The position numbers and the translations under genes were made by a program. A stretch of 64,000 nt of DNA from WHSO01 sp963732875 (GTDB lineage Bacteria; Pseudomonadota; Alphaproteobacteria; SMXQ01), in contig CAVTBD010000003.1 in the NCBI GenBank assembly GCA_963732875.1, positions 620,001 to 684,000 of the forward strand. The letters are read 5' to 3'. A model generated the notes under the pieces. That model was given only the letters and a program-made list of their open reading frames with translations. It made no database searches and was not told the origin of the DNA. Positions 14,650-24,846 of this stretch are shown piece by piece. Positions within the stretch are counted from its first letter, which is position 1. The number at the start of each line of letters is the position of its first letter.

Positions 14650-15927
14650 ATGAGACTTCAAGGCATGATTTCGGCCGCGGCGGGGCTCGCGCTCATCCTC
14701 GTCCTCGGCGCGGTCCAGGCGGCCCGGGCCGACGCGGTCGCCGATTTCTACCAGGGCAAGCGCCTCACCATCATCATCGGCGGCGCGCCGGGCGGCGGCT
14801 ATGACGTCTACGCCCGCCAGCTCGCCCGTTTCATCGGCGACTATGTCCCGGGCAAGCCCTCGATCCTGTCCCAGAACATGCAGGGCGCGGGCTCGATCCG
14901 CGCCGCCAACTTCCTCTACAACGTCGCCAAGCGGGACGGCACGATGATGGGCGCGGTGCAGCGCACCATTCCGATCCTGCCGCTCTACGGCAAGAGCGGG
15001 CTCCAGTACGACCCGCTCAAGTTCAACTGGATCGGCAGCCTCAACAACGAGGTCTCTGTGTGCGTGTCGCGCAAGGATTCCGGAATCGCGACGATCCGGG
15101 ACGCCATGAAGAAGACGCTGATCATCGGCGGCTCCGGCGCCAACGACACCGAGAACTTCCCGGCGGTTCTCAACAACCTGCTCGGCACCAGGTTCAAGAT
15201 CGTGTCGGGCTACAAGGGCCCCGACATCGCGCTCGCCATGGAGCGGGGCGAGGTCCAGGGCCGCTGCGGCTGGTCGTGGACGTCGCTAAAGAACCAGCAT
15301 CCCGACTGGCTCAAGAACGGCTCCATCAACATCCTGATCCAGCTTTCGGTCGAGAAGCTCGACGATATCAAGGCGCCGTTCGTGATGGACATGGCCAAGG
15401 GCGAGGAGGATCGCGACGTGCTGGAGCTGGTGTTCGCGCCCCAGGCGTTCGGCCGTCCGTTCGTGATGCCGCCGGGCGTGCCGGCCGAGCGCGTCGCCGC
15501 CGTACGTGGTGCCTTCGCCGCCGCCGCCCGGGACAGGAAGCTGGTCAAGGAGATGGAGAAGGTGAAGTTCGACGTGGCGCTGGTGTCGGGCGAGCGCATG
15601 CAGTCGCTGATCGCCAAGCTCATCAGGACGCCGCGCGCGGTGATCGACAAGGCGGCCGATACCATGAAGTACAAGGGCGAGCGCCTCAAGGCGAAGATCG
15701 TCGAGATGAAGGAGACCGGTACCGTCACCAAGCTGGTGAAGAAAGGTCGCGCGATCGAGGTCAAGATGAGTGATGGCAAGATCGTGACCAGTCCGATGTC
15801 GCGCTCGCGCACCAAGGTCGTCATCGCCGGCAAGAAGGCCGCGCGCGGCGACATCAAGGCCGGCATGGCCTGCACGCTCACTTATCCCGGGCGCGGCCTC
15901 GAAGCCTCGCTGGTGGACTGCAAGTAA
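14650..15927 (+). CDS. Bug/TctC-family solute-binding protein with an extra C-terminal domain
   Basis: Periplasmic receptor of the tripartite tricarboxylate (Bug) family, 425 residues. A signal peptide (residues 1-27, ending QAARA) precedes DFYQGKRLTIIIGG and GGGYDVYARQLARF, the Bug hallmarks. The usual Bug fold ends near residue 345. About 75 further residues contain SRSRT, then 19 residues, Cys408, 15 residues, Cys424. The same module ends the two unrelated binding proteins at 35909 and 38677. No TctA/TctB permease is nearby. A strong bidirectional terminator follows. Start chosen at ATG 14650 with GGGGAG upstream; 14623 is an alternative. Confidence 0.85.
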   Translation: MRLQGMISAAAGLALILVLGAVQAARADAVADFYQGKRLTIIIGGAPGGGYDVYARQLARFIGDYVPGKPSILSQNMQGAGSIRAANFLYNVAKRDGTMMGAVQRTIPILPLYGKSGLQYDPLKFNWIGSLNNEVSVCVSRKDSGIATIRDAMKKTLIIGGSGANDTENFPAVLNNLLGTRFKIVSGYKGPDIALAMERGEVQGRCGWSWTSLKNQHPDWLKNGSINILIQLSVEKLDDIKAPFVMDMAKGEEDRDVLELVFAPQAFGRPFVMPPGVPAERVAAVRGAFAAAARDRKLVKEMEKVKFDVALVSGERMQSLIAKLIRTPRAVIDKAADTMKYKGERLKAKIVEMKETGTVTKLVKKGRAIEVKMSDGKIVTSPMSRSRTKVVIAGKKAARGDIKAGMACTLTYPGRGLEASLVDCK

Positions 15928-15948
15928 CCCGGACGGCGGACGCGGAAA

Positions 15949-15978
15949 GGGCTCCCGGCGGTGGCCGGGAGCCCTTTT
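15949..15978 (+). terminator. Bidirectional Rho-independent terminator
   Basis: GGGCTCCCGGC-GGTG-GCCGGGAGCCC is a perfect 11-bp stem followed by TTTTCC on the plus strand; on the minus strand the stem is followed by TTTCC. It separates the convergent Bug-family gene and phhB. Confidence 0.9.
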
Positions 15979-15999
15979 CCATGTGGGACCGCCGCGGCG

Positions 16000-16341
16000 T
16001 TACTTGCCGGCGCCGAGCGCGTCGATCTTGGCCGCCACGATGAAATCGTTTTGGTGCAGGCCCTTGATCTTGTGGGTCTGGAGCGAGACGTCGGCGTAGC
16101 CCCAGCCGAAGGCGATGTCGGGATGATGGCCTTCGGCCTCGGCCAGAGCCCCCACCTTGTTCACGAAATCGAGGGCCTCGACGAAATCGCGGAACGAAAA
16201 GCTGCGCCTGAGCCAGGTCGCCTCGTCGGTCAGCTCCCATTTCGGCGTCTGCTTGCGGAAGCCGCCGGCCTCCGCGGCCGTGAGCGGCGGCACGCCGCCC
16301 CGGCACGGTACGCATGTCTTTCCTGCGAGTTGTTCAGCCAT
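16000..16341 (-). CDS. phhB: 4a-hydroxytetrahydrobiopterin dehydratase (PCD/DCoH)
   Basis: Pterin-4a-carbinolamine dehydratase of 113 residues, which recycles tetrahydrobiopterin after aromatic amino acid hydroxylation. The family motif with catalytic histidines is EAEGHHPDIAFGWGYADVSL, followed by THKIKGLHQNDFIVAAKID. The ATG at 16341 has GGAGGTGCAA before it. An N-terminal CVPCRGG pair is common in bacterial homologues. No phenylalanine hydroxylase is in the window. It lies 36 bases downstream of the E1 beta gene and may share its transcript. Confidence 0.9.
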   Translation of the reverse strand: MAEQLAGKTCVPCRGGVPPLTAAEAGGFRKQTPKWELTDEATWLRRSFSFRDFVEALDFVNKVGALAEAEGHHPDIAFGWGYADVSLQTHKIKGLHQNDFIVAAKIDALGAGK

Positions 16342-16377
16342 TTGCACCTCCTTGGTTGCCCGTCGAGGTTGGAGCCG

Positions 16378-17349
16378 CTAGTTGACGATGCGTCGCGCGG
16401 CGGCCGCGATGCGCGCCGCCGAGGGCGTGATCGCCGCTTCGAGCGGCGGCGAGAACGGCACCGGCGTGGCGAGTCGCGCCACCCGCTGGACCGGCGCCTT
16501 GAGCGCGTGTTGCGCCTTTTCCGCGGCGAGCGCGGCGATTTCCGAGCCGACCGAGCACATCTGGATGCTCTCGTCCACGGTGACGAGACGGCCGGTCTTC
16601 TCGATCGAAGCGACGACGGTGCTCTCGTCGAGCGGCACGATCGAGCGCAGGTCCACGACCTCCGCCGAGATGCCGTCCTTCTCGAGAAGGTCCGCCGCCT
16701 CCAGCGCCCACAGGACGGGCCGCGAGGAGGCGACGATGGTGACGTCCTTGCCCGCGCGCTTGACGTCGGCCTTGCCGAGCGGGATCTCGTAGGGCCCGTC
16801 CGGCACCTCGCCCTTCTGGCCGAGGAGGTCGCCGTGGTCCATCCAGATGACGGGGTTGTTGCCCTTGAGGGCCGCGCGCAGCATACCCTTCACGTCGTGC
16901 GGGCTGGTCGGCATCATGACCTGCAGGCCGGCGGCATTGGCGAGCCACGACTGCGGGCTCGACGAGTGCTGGCCGGAGCCGCCGCCGCGCAGGCCGTGGT
17001 ACATGTGGAACACCACCGGCACCTTGAGCTGGCCCCCCGACATGGAGCTCGCCGTCGCCGCCTCGTTGACGAGCTGGTTCCACGCCTCGTGGGCGAAGCT
17101 CGCGGTGCCGAAGCAATAGTACATGGTGAGCCCCGACATGGCGGCGCCGACCGCCATGGAGCAGGTCGCGCCCTCGGACGTCGGTGGATCGGTGATGCGG
17201 TCGGCGAAGCGCGCCTGCAGCGGCTTGGCGAAATGGGCCTCGGCCCCGTGGCCGAGGATGCCGCGGCCGATCATGTGGAACCGGGGATTTTCCTCGAGGA
17301 TGCCGGTGAGCGCATCCACCACCGCTTCGGCGTAGGTCTTGACGGTCAT
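16378..17349 (-). CDS. 2-oxoacid dehydrogenase E1 beta subunit
   Basis: Transketolase-like pyrimidine-binding and C-terminal domains, 323 residues. Together with the alpha subunit it would decarboxylate a 2-oxoacid using thiamine diphosphate. Seen are the N-terminal YAEAVVDALTGILEENP, the ThDP-activating Glu region, PVVFHMYHGLRGGGSGQHSS, and the C-terminal VVDLRSIVPLDESTV. It begins 14 bases after the alpha gene. No E2 or E3 gene is in the window, so the acceptor lipoyl protein must be elsewhere. Pyruvate, acetoin and branched-chain enzymes cannot be separated by eye. Confidence 0.85.
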   Translation of the reverse strand: MTVKTYAEAVVDALTGILEENPRFHMIGRGILGHGAEAHFAKPLQARFADRITDPPTSEGATCSMAVGAAMSGLTMYYCFGTASFAHEAWNQLVNEAATASSMSGGQLKVPVVFHMYHGLRGGGSGQHSSSPQSWLANAAGLQVMMPTSPHDVKGMLRAALKGNNPVIWMDHGDLLGQKGEVPDGPYEIPLGKADVKRAGKDVTIVASSRPVLWALEAADLLEKDGISAEVVDLRSIVPLDESTVVASIEKTGRLVTVDESIQMCSVGSEIAALAAEKAQHALKAPVQRVARLATPVPFSPPLEAAITPSAARIAAAARRIVN

Positions 17350-17363
17350 TGCTCTCGTCTCCC

Positions 17364-18369
17364 TCAGGCGAACACGTGGTCGGTGGCGGTGGCGGGGTCG
17401 GGGAAGGGGCTGTTCTCGGCGAAGGCGCGGGCCTCCTCCATGCGCGCGGTGACCTTGCGGTCGAGTGCCAGCACGTCCTCGCGGGTGACGGCCTTCTCGC
17501 CGACGAGCTTCTTGACGTAGAGCCGGATGCCGTCGTGCGCACGTGTCCAGTCGGCGTGCTTGCCGTCGATCCGGTCTTCCTCCCAGGCGAGGGTGAGGTC
17601 GGTCACGCCGGTCGGGAACTCGGGCTTGACCTGGTGCGAGCCGGGCCAGCGTTCGTGCTGGGTCTGCAGGAATACCGGCCTCTTGGTGGCGCGGATCCTG
17701 GCGACCGCGTCCCTGGCGGCGTCCAGCACCGCTTCGGCGTCGCGGCCATCCACCACGACGCAGTCGATCTGCAGCGCCGCGGGCAGATCGCGCAACTGCT
17801 TCGCCGCCAGCATGGATGACGGCCGCTGGCCTTCCTTGGCGTTGTTCTCGCATATGAACAGGACCGGTAGCTCGTAGATCGACGCCATATTGAGAGATTC
17901 GAAGCAAATGCCCTCGTCCAGCGTGCCGTCGCCGAAATGCGCGACGCCGATGGCGTCGCTGCCCTGCTTCTTGAGGCCGAAGGCGGCGCCGATGGCAAGG
18001 CCGATGCTGCCGCCCACCATGGCGGAGGTGGACTGGAAGCCGGCCTTGCGGTCGCACAGGTGCCAGGGTCCGCCGCGTCCGCCGTTGAGGCCGTCCCTGC
18101 GCCCCATGATCTCGGCCAGCGCCCGTCCCGGGTCGGCGCCGCGCGCGATCAGGTAGCCGTGGTTGCGGTGCGTGGTGTGGGAGAGGTCGTCGGGCCGTAT
18201 CGCCCCGGCGATGGACGCTCCCGTCGAATTCATGACCGATGTAGAGGTGCTGGCGTCCGACATAGGGGTGCGCCTGGGCGACCCGCAGCGCCTCTTCCTC
18301 GAAGCGGCGCATCATCAGCATGCGCTCCAGGAGCGCAATTCGTTCCTTTGCCTCGGGCTTTCCGGCCAT
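17364..18369 (-). pseudogene. 2-oxoacid dehydrogenase E1 alpha subunit, one frameshift
   Basis: The protein is split in two frames. The start MAGKPEAKERIALLERMLMM...QHLYIGHE (from ATG 18369) is in one frame and the rest, STGASIAGAIRPDDL onward, in another. Removing one T from GAATTC at 18226-18231 joins them seamlessly. The ThDP motif is intact: HFGDGTLDEG followed by FICENN. The C-terminal part could be translated from internal starts but would lack the first ~47 residues. Since the rest is well conserved and the beta gene is intact, a sequencing error or a very recent mutation is as likely as true loss. Confidence 0.8.
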
Positions 18370-19078
18370 GGCTCTCCCCGTCGGTTCGTTTTTGCCGATC
18401 CGCCACAGGGCCCTGAGGCGGGCCGGGGCGGTGCGTGTGGAAGCTGTTATAGGCGATCATGCGGCGCTACGCACCACCGCACGGCGGGGAAGGCGCACCG
18501 CGGGGAAGGAAGGGATGGAAGTGGCGGAATAAGCGAGCGGCCGCCCGTAGCGCAACCCCGGTTAAGGGGCTGAGGGGACGCTACGGACGGCCGCCGGCTC
18601 TTGCTTGGAGGTACCGTACCCTTTTACTGACGCCTGAAAGTCCAGAAACGCGATTTTCGAAACCCACCGATGAAGAGCACCAAGAAGTCTCTCTAGTATA
18701 CTTTTTATTTACTTCGGAATTCCGTGTTATTTTGATGTAAACATCATTGAACAATTTGAAACGCAAGTCAACTTCATTCGTTTTGACTTTATTTAAAATT
18801 CATTTTTATTTTGTCTAAAATTTGAAATATCTCCCGTGATGCCTCCCGGGAAATTCTCTTCCGTCCGGAAATACACCTCGCGGGTCATGCAGTTATGGCA
18901 GCCGCCGGCGCATTCGCGCTAGACTTCGGCGCAACGAACAACAAGGCCCGCTGGTGTTGCGGGCCCGTGCCGCAGGGAGTTCTGGTGTCTTTCGCCGCCA
19001 TTTCCACTGCCACGGGGCGACCGGCCCCTGGCGGGGCAGCGGGCGGCATCGGGGCCCTCCGGCCTGAGGAGGGCATCG
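18370..19078. other. Gene-free stretch with an AT-rich island
   Basis: About 700 bases without a supported gene. Roughly 18610-18840 is strikingly AT-rich (long A/T runs such as TTTATTTAAAATTCATTTTTATT) inside GC-rich DNA, and includes the dyad GATGT-AA-ACATC near 18734. Short frames here have foreign-looking codon use and no ribosome binding site. It may hold divergent promoters for the E1 genes (left) and the LVIVD gene (right), a protein-binding island, or a relic of transferred DNA. Confidence 0.5.
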
Positions 19079-20347
19079 GTGCTGGTCCGTAATTTCAAGT
19101 CTGTCGCGCGGCTCGACATCCCGGGCGGCGGCCAGGTGATGGTCGACGGGAACTACGCCTACGTCGGCCACATGGACCCGCCCCACGGGACCTCGATTAT
19201 CGACGTCTCCGATCCCAGGAAGCCCCGAGTGGTGGCCTCCATCGCGCTCGAGGGCAACGACACCCACAGCCACAAGGCGCGGGTGGTGCAGAACGGCGAG
19301 ATCATGATCACCAACTGCGAGCGCGCCCGGCGCGGCTTCTTCCGGCGCGGACGCGACGCGGTGGCGATCCGCAACCGGCTCGAGACGCAGCTTGGTCACG
19401 CGCCCGGCAACGCCGAGATCGCCGAGGCCGGCGGCTACGACCCGGCCGCCGTGCCCGACCTGCTCAAGGCCGGCGCGATCTCCTACGACCAGGGCGGCTT
19501 CAAGGTCTGGGACGTCAAGGACAAGGCCAATCCGAAGCTCATCAGCCACGTCAAGACCGGCGGCGACGGCTCGCACCGGTTCGACTGCGACGGCCGCTAC
19601 GCCTTCATCTCCAGCGGCCACGACGGCTTCGTCGGCAACATCCTGCAGATCTACGACATCGCCAATCCGGCGAAGCCGGAGAAGGTGTCGTTGTGGTGGC
19701 TGCCGGGCCAGAATATCGGCGCGGGCGAAAAGCCGACCTGGAAAGGCACGCGCAACCAGCTTCACCACGCCATGCGCATCGGTGACGAGTTGTGGGCGGG
19801 ATGCTGGTACGGCGGCGTGCGCGGGATCGACATCTCCGACATCACCAAGCCGCGGACCATCGCCGAATACGACTATCACCCGGCATTCTTCCATCCGACC
19901 CATACCGCCATGCGTCCGCCGTTCAAGGTCGGCGGGCGCGACATCGTCGTGGTGATGGACGAGGAGGCCGAGCACGAGCAGGGCCGCGAGCATGCCTTCC
20001 TGTGGTTCTTCGACATCACCGGCGGCACCGGCATGAAGCCGATCTCGACCTTTCACGTGAACGAGGGCGATACGCCCTATGCCCGCAATGGCGGGCGCTT
20101 CGGGGCGCACCAGTATCAGGAGCATTTCGACGGCAAGCCCCTGCTGTTCGCGACATGGTTTTCGGGCGGCCTGCGCGCGGTCGACTTTTCCGACCCGTTC
20201 GATCCCAAGGAGACGGGCTATTTCATCCCGGAGCCAGGGCCCAAGGGCAAGAACGTCCAGACCAACGACGTCGAGGTGGACCGGCGCGGGCTGGTCTACG
20301 TGCTCGACCGCTTTCACGGGCTCGACATCGTCGAGTTCAATGGCTGA
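19079..20347 (+). CDS. LVIVD-repeat beta-propeller protein
   Basis: A 422-residue protein made of repeats related to LVIVD/selenium-binding-protein-like propellers. Repeats read GTSIIDVSDPRKPRVV, GFKVWDVKDKANPKLI, ILQIYDIANPAKPEKV, VRGIDISDITKPRTI and LRAVDFSDPFDPKETG. No signal peptide is evident. The start is GTG at 19079 preceded by GAGGAGG. The enzymatic role is unknown; propellers of this kind often bind ligands or partners. It stands 48 bases before the orphan permease in the same direction, so the two could be one unit. Confidence 0.75.
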   Translation: MLVRNFKSVARLDIPGGGQVMVDGNYAYVGHMDPPHGTSIIDVSDPRKPRVVASIALEGNDTHSHKARVVQNGEIMITNCERARRGFFRRGRDAVAIRNRLETQLGHAPGNAEIAEAGGYDPAAVPDLLKAGAISYDQGGFKVWDVKDKANPKLISHVKTGGDGSHRFDCDGRYAFISSGHDGFVGNILQIYDIANPAKPEKVSLWWLPGQNIGAGEKPTWKGTRNQLHHAMRIGDELWAGCWYGGVRGIDISDITKPRTIAEYDYHPAFFHPTHTAMRPPFKVGGRDIVVVMDEEAEHEQGREHAFLWFFDITGGTGMKPISTFHVNEGDTPYARNGGRFGAHQYQEHFDGKPLLFATWFSGGLRAVDFSDPFDPKETGYFIPEPGPKGKNVQTNDVEVDRRGLVYVLDRFHGLDIVEFNG

Positions 20348-20395
20348 TTTCACGACCGGGTACGATACCCGGCGGCGTAAAGAATGGAGGACAGA

Positions 20396-22160
20396 ATGAC
20401 GGCGATCGGAGCAGCGGGAGGCATGCGGGAATTCGCGCGTTCGCGGATTTCCAACTTCACCCTGTGGCATTGGATCGTGTTCGTCGTCGTCGCGCTGGCA
20501 GTGCTCACGCCGGTGGTGTTCCTGGTGCTGGGGTCGTTCTCGACCGCGAGCCTGCCGACCGAATTCACGCTTTCCGAGCTCAGCCTCGTCAACTACGAGG
20601 ACGTGTGGTTCGACCCGGACACCTACTCGGTATTCGTCAATACCATCATCTACGTGGTGGGGGCGACGGTGGTCGGAATCGGCCTGGCAGGCATGCTCGC
20701 CTGGCTGGTGGAGCGTACCAACATTCCCGGCAAGCTCTGGATCTACGCGGGCGTGCCGATGACGCTCGCCATGCCCGGCATGCTCCAGGCGATGGCCTAT
20801 GTGCTGCTGCTGAGCCCGCGCATCGGTTTCCTCAACAAGGCGATCGCGGTGTTCGGCCTTGGCCCCATCAACATCTATTCGATCGAGGGCATGATCTTCA
20901 TCGAGGGTCTGCGGCTGGTGCCGACGGCCTTCCTGATGATGGTGCCGCTGCTGCGCTCCATGGATCCGTCGCTGGAGGAGGCCGCCGCCATGTCGGGGGC
21001 CAATCCCGGTGCGACCCTGCGCAAGGTGACGCTGCGCCTGATGCTGCCGGGCCTGCTCGCGGTGACGATCTATCAGTGCATGACCGCGCTCGAGGTGTTC
21101 GAGGTGCCGGGCATCCTGGGGCTTCCCGCGAGCATCTACGTGTTCTCGACCAAGATCTATTCGATCCTGCATTCGGTGTCGGTGATCCCGGCGTACGGGC
21201 AGGCGAATGCGCTCGCCATCATCTACGTGTTCATCGCCATCGGCGCGACCTGGCTCTATGCCCGCGTGATCTCGCGGTCGGAGCGGTTCACCATCATCAC
21301 CGGCAAGGGCTACCGGCCGCGCGAGATTGCCCTCGGCCGCTGGCGCTGGGTCGCCTTCGGCGTGGTGTTCGTATTCATGCTGTTCTCGATCATCCTGCCA
21401 TTCCTGGTGCTGCTGTTCGTGTCGTTCCTGCCTTACCTGCAGACGCCGTCCGTCTCCGCTTTCCAGCACATGAGCTTCGAGCACTACATCGAGCTGTGGC
21501 GCACGCCGCTGATCGGCACGGTGCTCAAGAACACGGTGTTGATGGTGGTGATCACCTCGACCGCGACGGTGGTGTTGTCGTTCCTGGTGTCGCTGGTGGT
21601 GGTGCGCTCGAAGTTCTGGGGCCGCAAGGTGCTCGACCAGCTCTCGTTCATGCCCCATGCCATTCCGGGCATCGTCATGGGCCTCGCTTTCCTGTGGGTG
21701 TTCCTGCAGGGCAACCGTTACGGCATCCCCATCCATGGCGGCGTGCTTGCCATCTCGATCGCCTTCACGGTCGGTTTCATGTCCTACGGCACGCGCTCCA
21801 TGAATGCGCGCGATCCTTCAGATCCACAAGGACCTGGAGGAGGCTGCCCATGTCTCCGGCGCGCCCCACTGGCGTACCATGTGGCGGGTGTTCTATCCGC
21901 TGATGATGCCGACTTTCGTCGGCGTCTGGGTATGGTCGATGCTGCATGCTGTGCGCGAGGCCGGCAAGCCGCTGGTGCTCTACGAAGGCTCCGAGAACCA
22001 GGTGCTGTCGATCCTGATCTGGAATATGTGGGACGAGGGCAACATCGAGACCGTGGGCGCCATCGGCGTGCTGCTGATCCTGGTGTTGCTCCTCATCACT
22101 GTCGGCTTGCGCATGATGGGATTCGGCCGCGGCGCGGCGGTCCAGCACGCCAGCGGCTGA
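20396..22160 (+). pseudogene. Fbp-type ABC permease with two fused halves, one frameshift, orphan
   Basis: An inner-membrane iron/putrescine-type permease with two copies of the six-helix permease unit. Each copy has an EAA loop: DPSLEEAAAMSGANPG in the first and KDLEEAAHVSGAPHW in the second. The frame is lost within GCGCGCG at 21806-21812; removing one G restores a 587-residue protein, close to the 582 of the intact paralogue at 52150. No ATPase or binding protein adjoins it. It might serve the orphan binding proteins at 35909 and 38677, a speculation from family type only. The ATG at 20396 has GGAGG upstream. Confidence 0.8.
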
Positions 22161-24771
22161 GCTGGGAAGACGCGTCGCGCGCTGCGAGGGTTGCCCGCCT
22201 CGCCGGGCCACTGGCGCTCCGACGTTCGGCGGGGAGATCGATCGTCACCCGCGTTCCGGCACCGGGGGAGCTTTCCAGCCGCAATATGCCGCCGTGGAGC
22301 TCAGTGAAGCGTTTTGCCAGGGGCAGGCCAAGGCCGGTGCCTTCGTATTTGCGCGAGAGGCTGCTTTGAACTTGGCCGAAGGTCTCGAGCGCCTTCAAGA
22401 TGTCGTCCGGCGTCATGCCGATACCGGTGTCCTCGACCGACAGTCGTATCGTGCCATCCTGGCCAGTGGTGAGGCGAACAGCGACGCGACCGCCTTCCGG
22501 TGTGAACTTGATGGCATTGGATAGCAGATTGAGCGTGATCTGACGCATCAGGCGCTGGTCGGCCATCACGGCTACGATACCCTCCGGGATATCAGATTCC
22601 AGCACCACGCCCTGTTGCGTGGCGTGCTCGCGCATCAGCCGCAGCGCCGACCCCACCGTATCACCGAGGTCGAATTCGCTCTCGTTCAGCCTGAACTCGC
22701 CGGCATCGATCTTCGCCATGTCGAGGATGCTGTTGATGATCTCGAGGAGGTGCTTGCCGGACGCATGGATGTCCGTCATGTAGTCCTTGTACCGGCCGCT
22801 CCCGAGGGGACCGTAGACCTCGAGGTTCATCATTTCCGAAAAGCCGATGATGGCATTGAGCGGTGTCTGAGCTCGTGGCTCACGGTCGCCAGGAATTCCG
22901 TCTTGGCGCGGCTGGCCTGCTCGGCCGCGTCCCTGGCCGTGACAAGTTCTGCCTCGCGCTCCTTGAGTGCGGTGATATCGGTCTCGACGACGATGGTGCC
23001 ACGGTCGTGGGTCCGTTGCTCGCTGGTCAGGATCCACCTGCCGTCGCTGGTCCGATCGACAAGTGCCGTCGTAGGGTTGCGGTGCTGTTCGAGCCGGGCC
23101 GCGACCCAGGCCTGAGGATCGTCCTTCGCGGCGGCGAAATAGCCGCTTTCCGAAAGCGCACGGATGATCTCGTCATAGTGCGGCATCTCTCCGGGGGGCT
23201 GACGGATGTCACGTCCTTTCTCGCGGTACTTGCGGTTGGATATGAGGAGCCGGTCGTCAGGGCCGAACAGGGCAATGCCTTCCTGCACGCTCTCGATGGA
23301 TTCCAGCAGCCGGTCCTGCGCTTTCCGGGCATTGGCTTCCGCGCGCCGCTTCTCCGTGATGTCGCGTGCGAGCCATATGGTCGCGGCGTGATTTTCAGTA
23401 TGAATTTGGCTGATCGAAAGATCGAGCCGCAACCGGTCGCCGTCGGGCCCCGCGAACGAGATTTCATGAATCCCACGCAGCGCCATAAGTTCCGCGTCGC
23501 CGCAAGCGGTTCCCGCGATTCTAACGTCAGGCAGAAGGTCGGCGACGGCGCTGCCGACGACGTCTTCGCGCGACCGCCTGAGCATCGTTCTGCCGCCTGG
23601 TTGCAGCTGAGGATTTGGCCTTCCGGATCGAGGGTGAGGATGGCATCGAAGCTGTTCTCGACGACCAGACGCATGAACAGATCGCGGCGCCGCAGGGTGA
23701 TGGCCTGAACCAGTAGGCGGATGTCCTGGCGGTGGATTTGAACGAGCAGACTGGAGAGAAAGTCGAGGACAAACAGGAGCAGCAGCGGTGCGGCATCCAC
23801 GGCGACAGCATATTTGTCCTGGAGCAGCCAGGTTGCGCCGACCGCGAGCCCCGAGGCCCCCGTTCCCGCCAGCAGGCCGTGACGCCACCACCCGGCGGTG
23901 CGTAGCCCTTCGAGGAGCAGCAGTACGAGGACGAGAATCGCCAGCGTTGGTTCGGGGCCGAGGCGGGTGACGTTCTTGCCGAGCGCCAGGGACGAAAAAC
24001 CCAACGCCTGCAGCATGACGCCGGGCAGGGAACGGTAGACCGGTACGGTCACCATATCGCCTAGCTGCACGGCCGTGGCGCCGATCAGGACCTCGCGGCC
24101 CTTGATCAGGGCCGGGTCGACGCGTCCCGCCAGCACATCGGCGAAGCTGACGTGCGGAACGCTGGCGGGATCGATCGCGAAATTGACGTGGTAGCTGGTG
24201 AAGGCGGCGCTGTGCCGTCCGGTGATCAGGGCCGCATAGTGCGGCACGATCCGGTCGCTCCACCGCTCGCGGGTGAAAAGCCGGCGTACCTTACGTCGTC
24301 ATCAGGCCGGACATTGAATGCCGCGAGCGCAACATTGTCGAGGAACGGTCGTATCGGCCGTGATTTGAGGATTTGCATGGTGCCGTTCGGCTGTCGGATT
24401 CCTTGGCGGAAAACCGGCAGAATGACGGGGACGGGCGAACGGCGTAGTGCCTCGGCGAACAGTCGATCCTGTTGGCGATGACGGCGAGCTGAAGTCGATG
24501 TCGAAGGCGACGCGTTTGGCACCGGCATCCGCGAGGCGCCGGAGAACCTCGCCATACACATGCCGGGGCCAGGGCCAGACATCGATCCGGCGCAAACTCG
24601 GCCGTCGATCTCGACGATCACCAGTTTCGGGGATGCCGCAACGTGCGACCAGCGGTAACGCAGTTCGGTGAGTTCGCGCTCGCTGGGCTCGAGCACGTTG
24701 GCGAAATACGCGCCGGCCACCAGGGCCAGGATCGCAAGGAGTCTCACAAGCCGCGTCATGGTCTTTCCCAT
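22096..24771 (-). pseudogene. CHASE2-PAS-histidine kinase, multiply frameshifted
   Basis: Pieces of one sensor kinase lie in order across several frames. They are: a signal anchor (MTRLVRLLAILALVAG), a CHASE2 extracellular domain with three C-terminal helices (~24.6-23.7 kb), two PAS domains, an H-box (ATVSHELR / PLNAIIGFSE) and an HATPase domain (NLLSNAIKFTPEGG, VEDTGIGM, YEGTGLGLPLAKRF). Frame changes occur near 24600, 24485, 24280, 23590 and 22875; the last falls immediately after the phospho-acceptor motif HELR. Five indels in 2 kb suggest decay, or a poorly assembled stretch. The C-terminal frame runs on into the 3' end of the permease gene. It adjoins a FecR protein, a common partner of CHASE2 proteins. 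Confidence 0.8.
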
Positions 24772-24846
24772 CGGTCCCGAAAATGGGGACAACAGGGTTA
24801 AGATGGCGCTAATCCGGTCAAAAGAGGAAAGCCGTCCCTGCACCCG

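Noticed and set aside
18581..18766. 61-codon minus-strand frame in the AT-rich island
   Set aside because: It has no ribosome binding site or recognisable family and crosses a change in base composition; it is not supported as a gene.
18893..21736. 947-codon open frame on the minus strand opposite the LVIVD and permease genes
   Set aside because: Its His/Arg/Asp-rich composition is typical of an antisense frame in GC-rich DNA; the plus strand encodes recognisable proteins.
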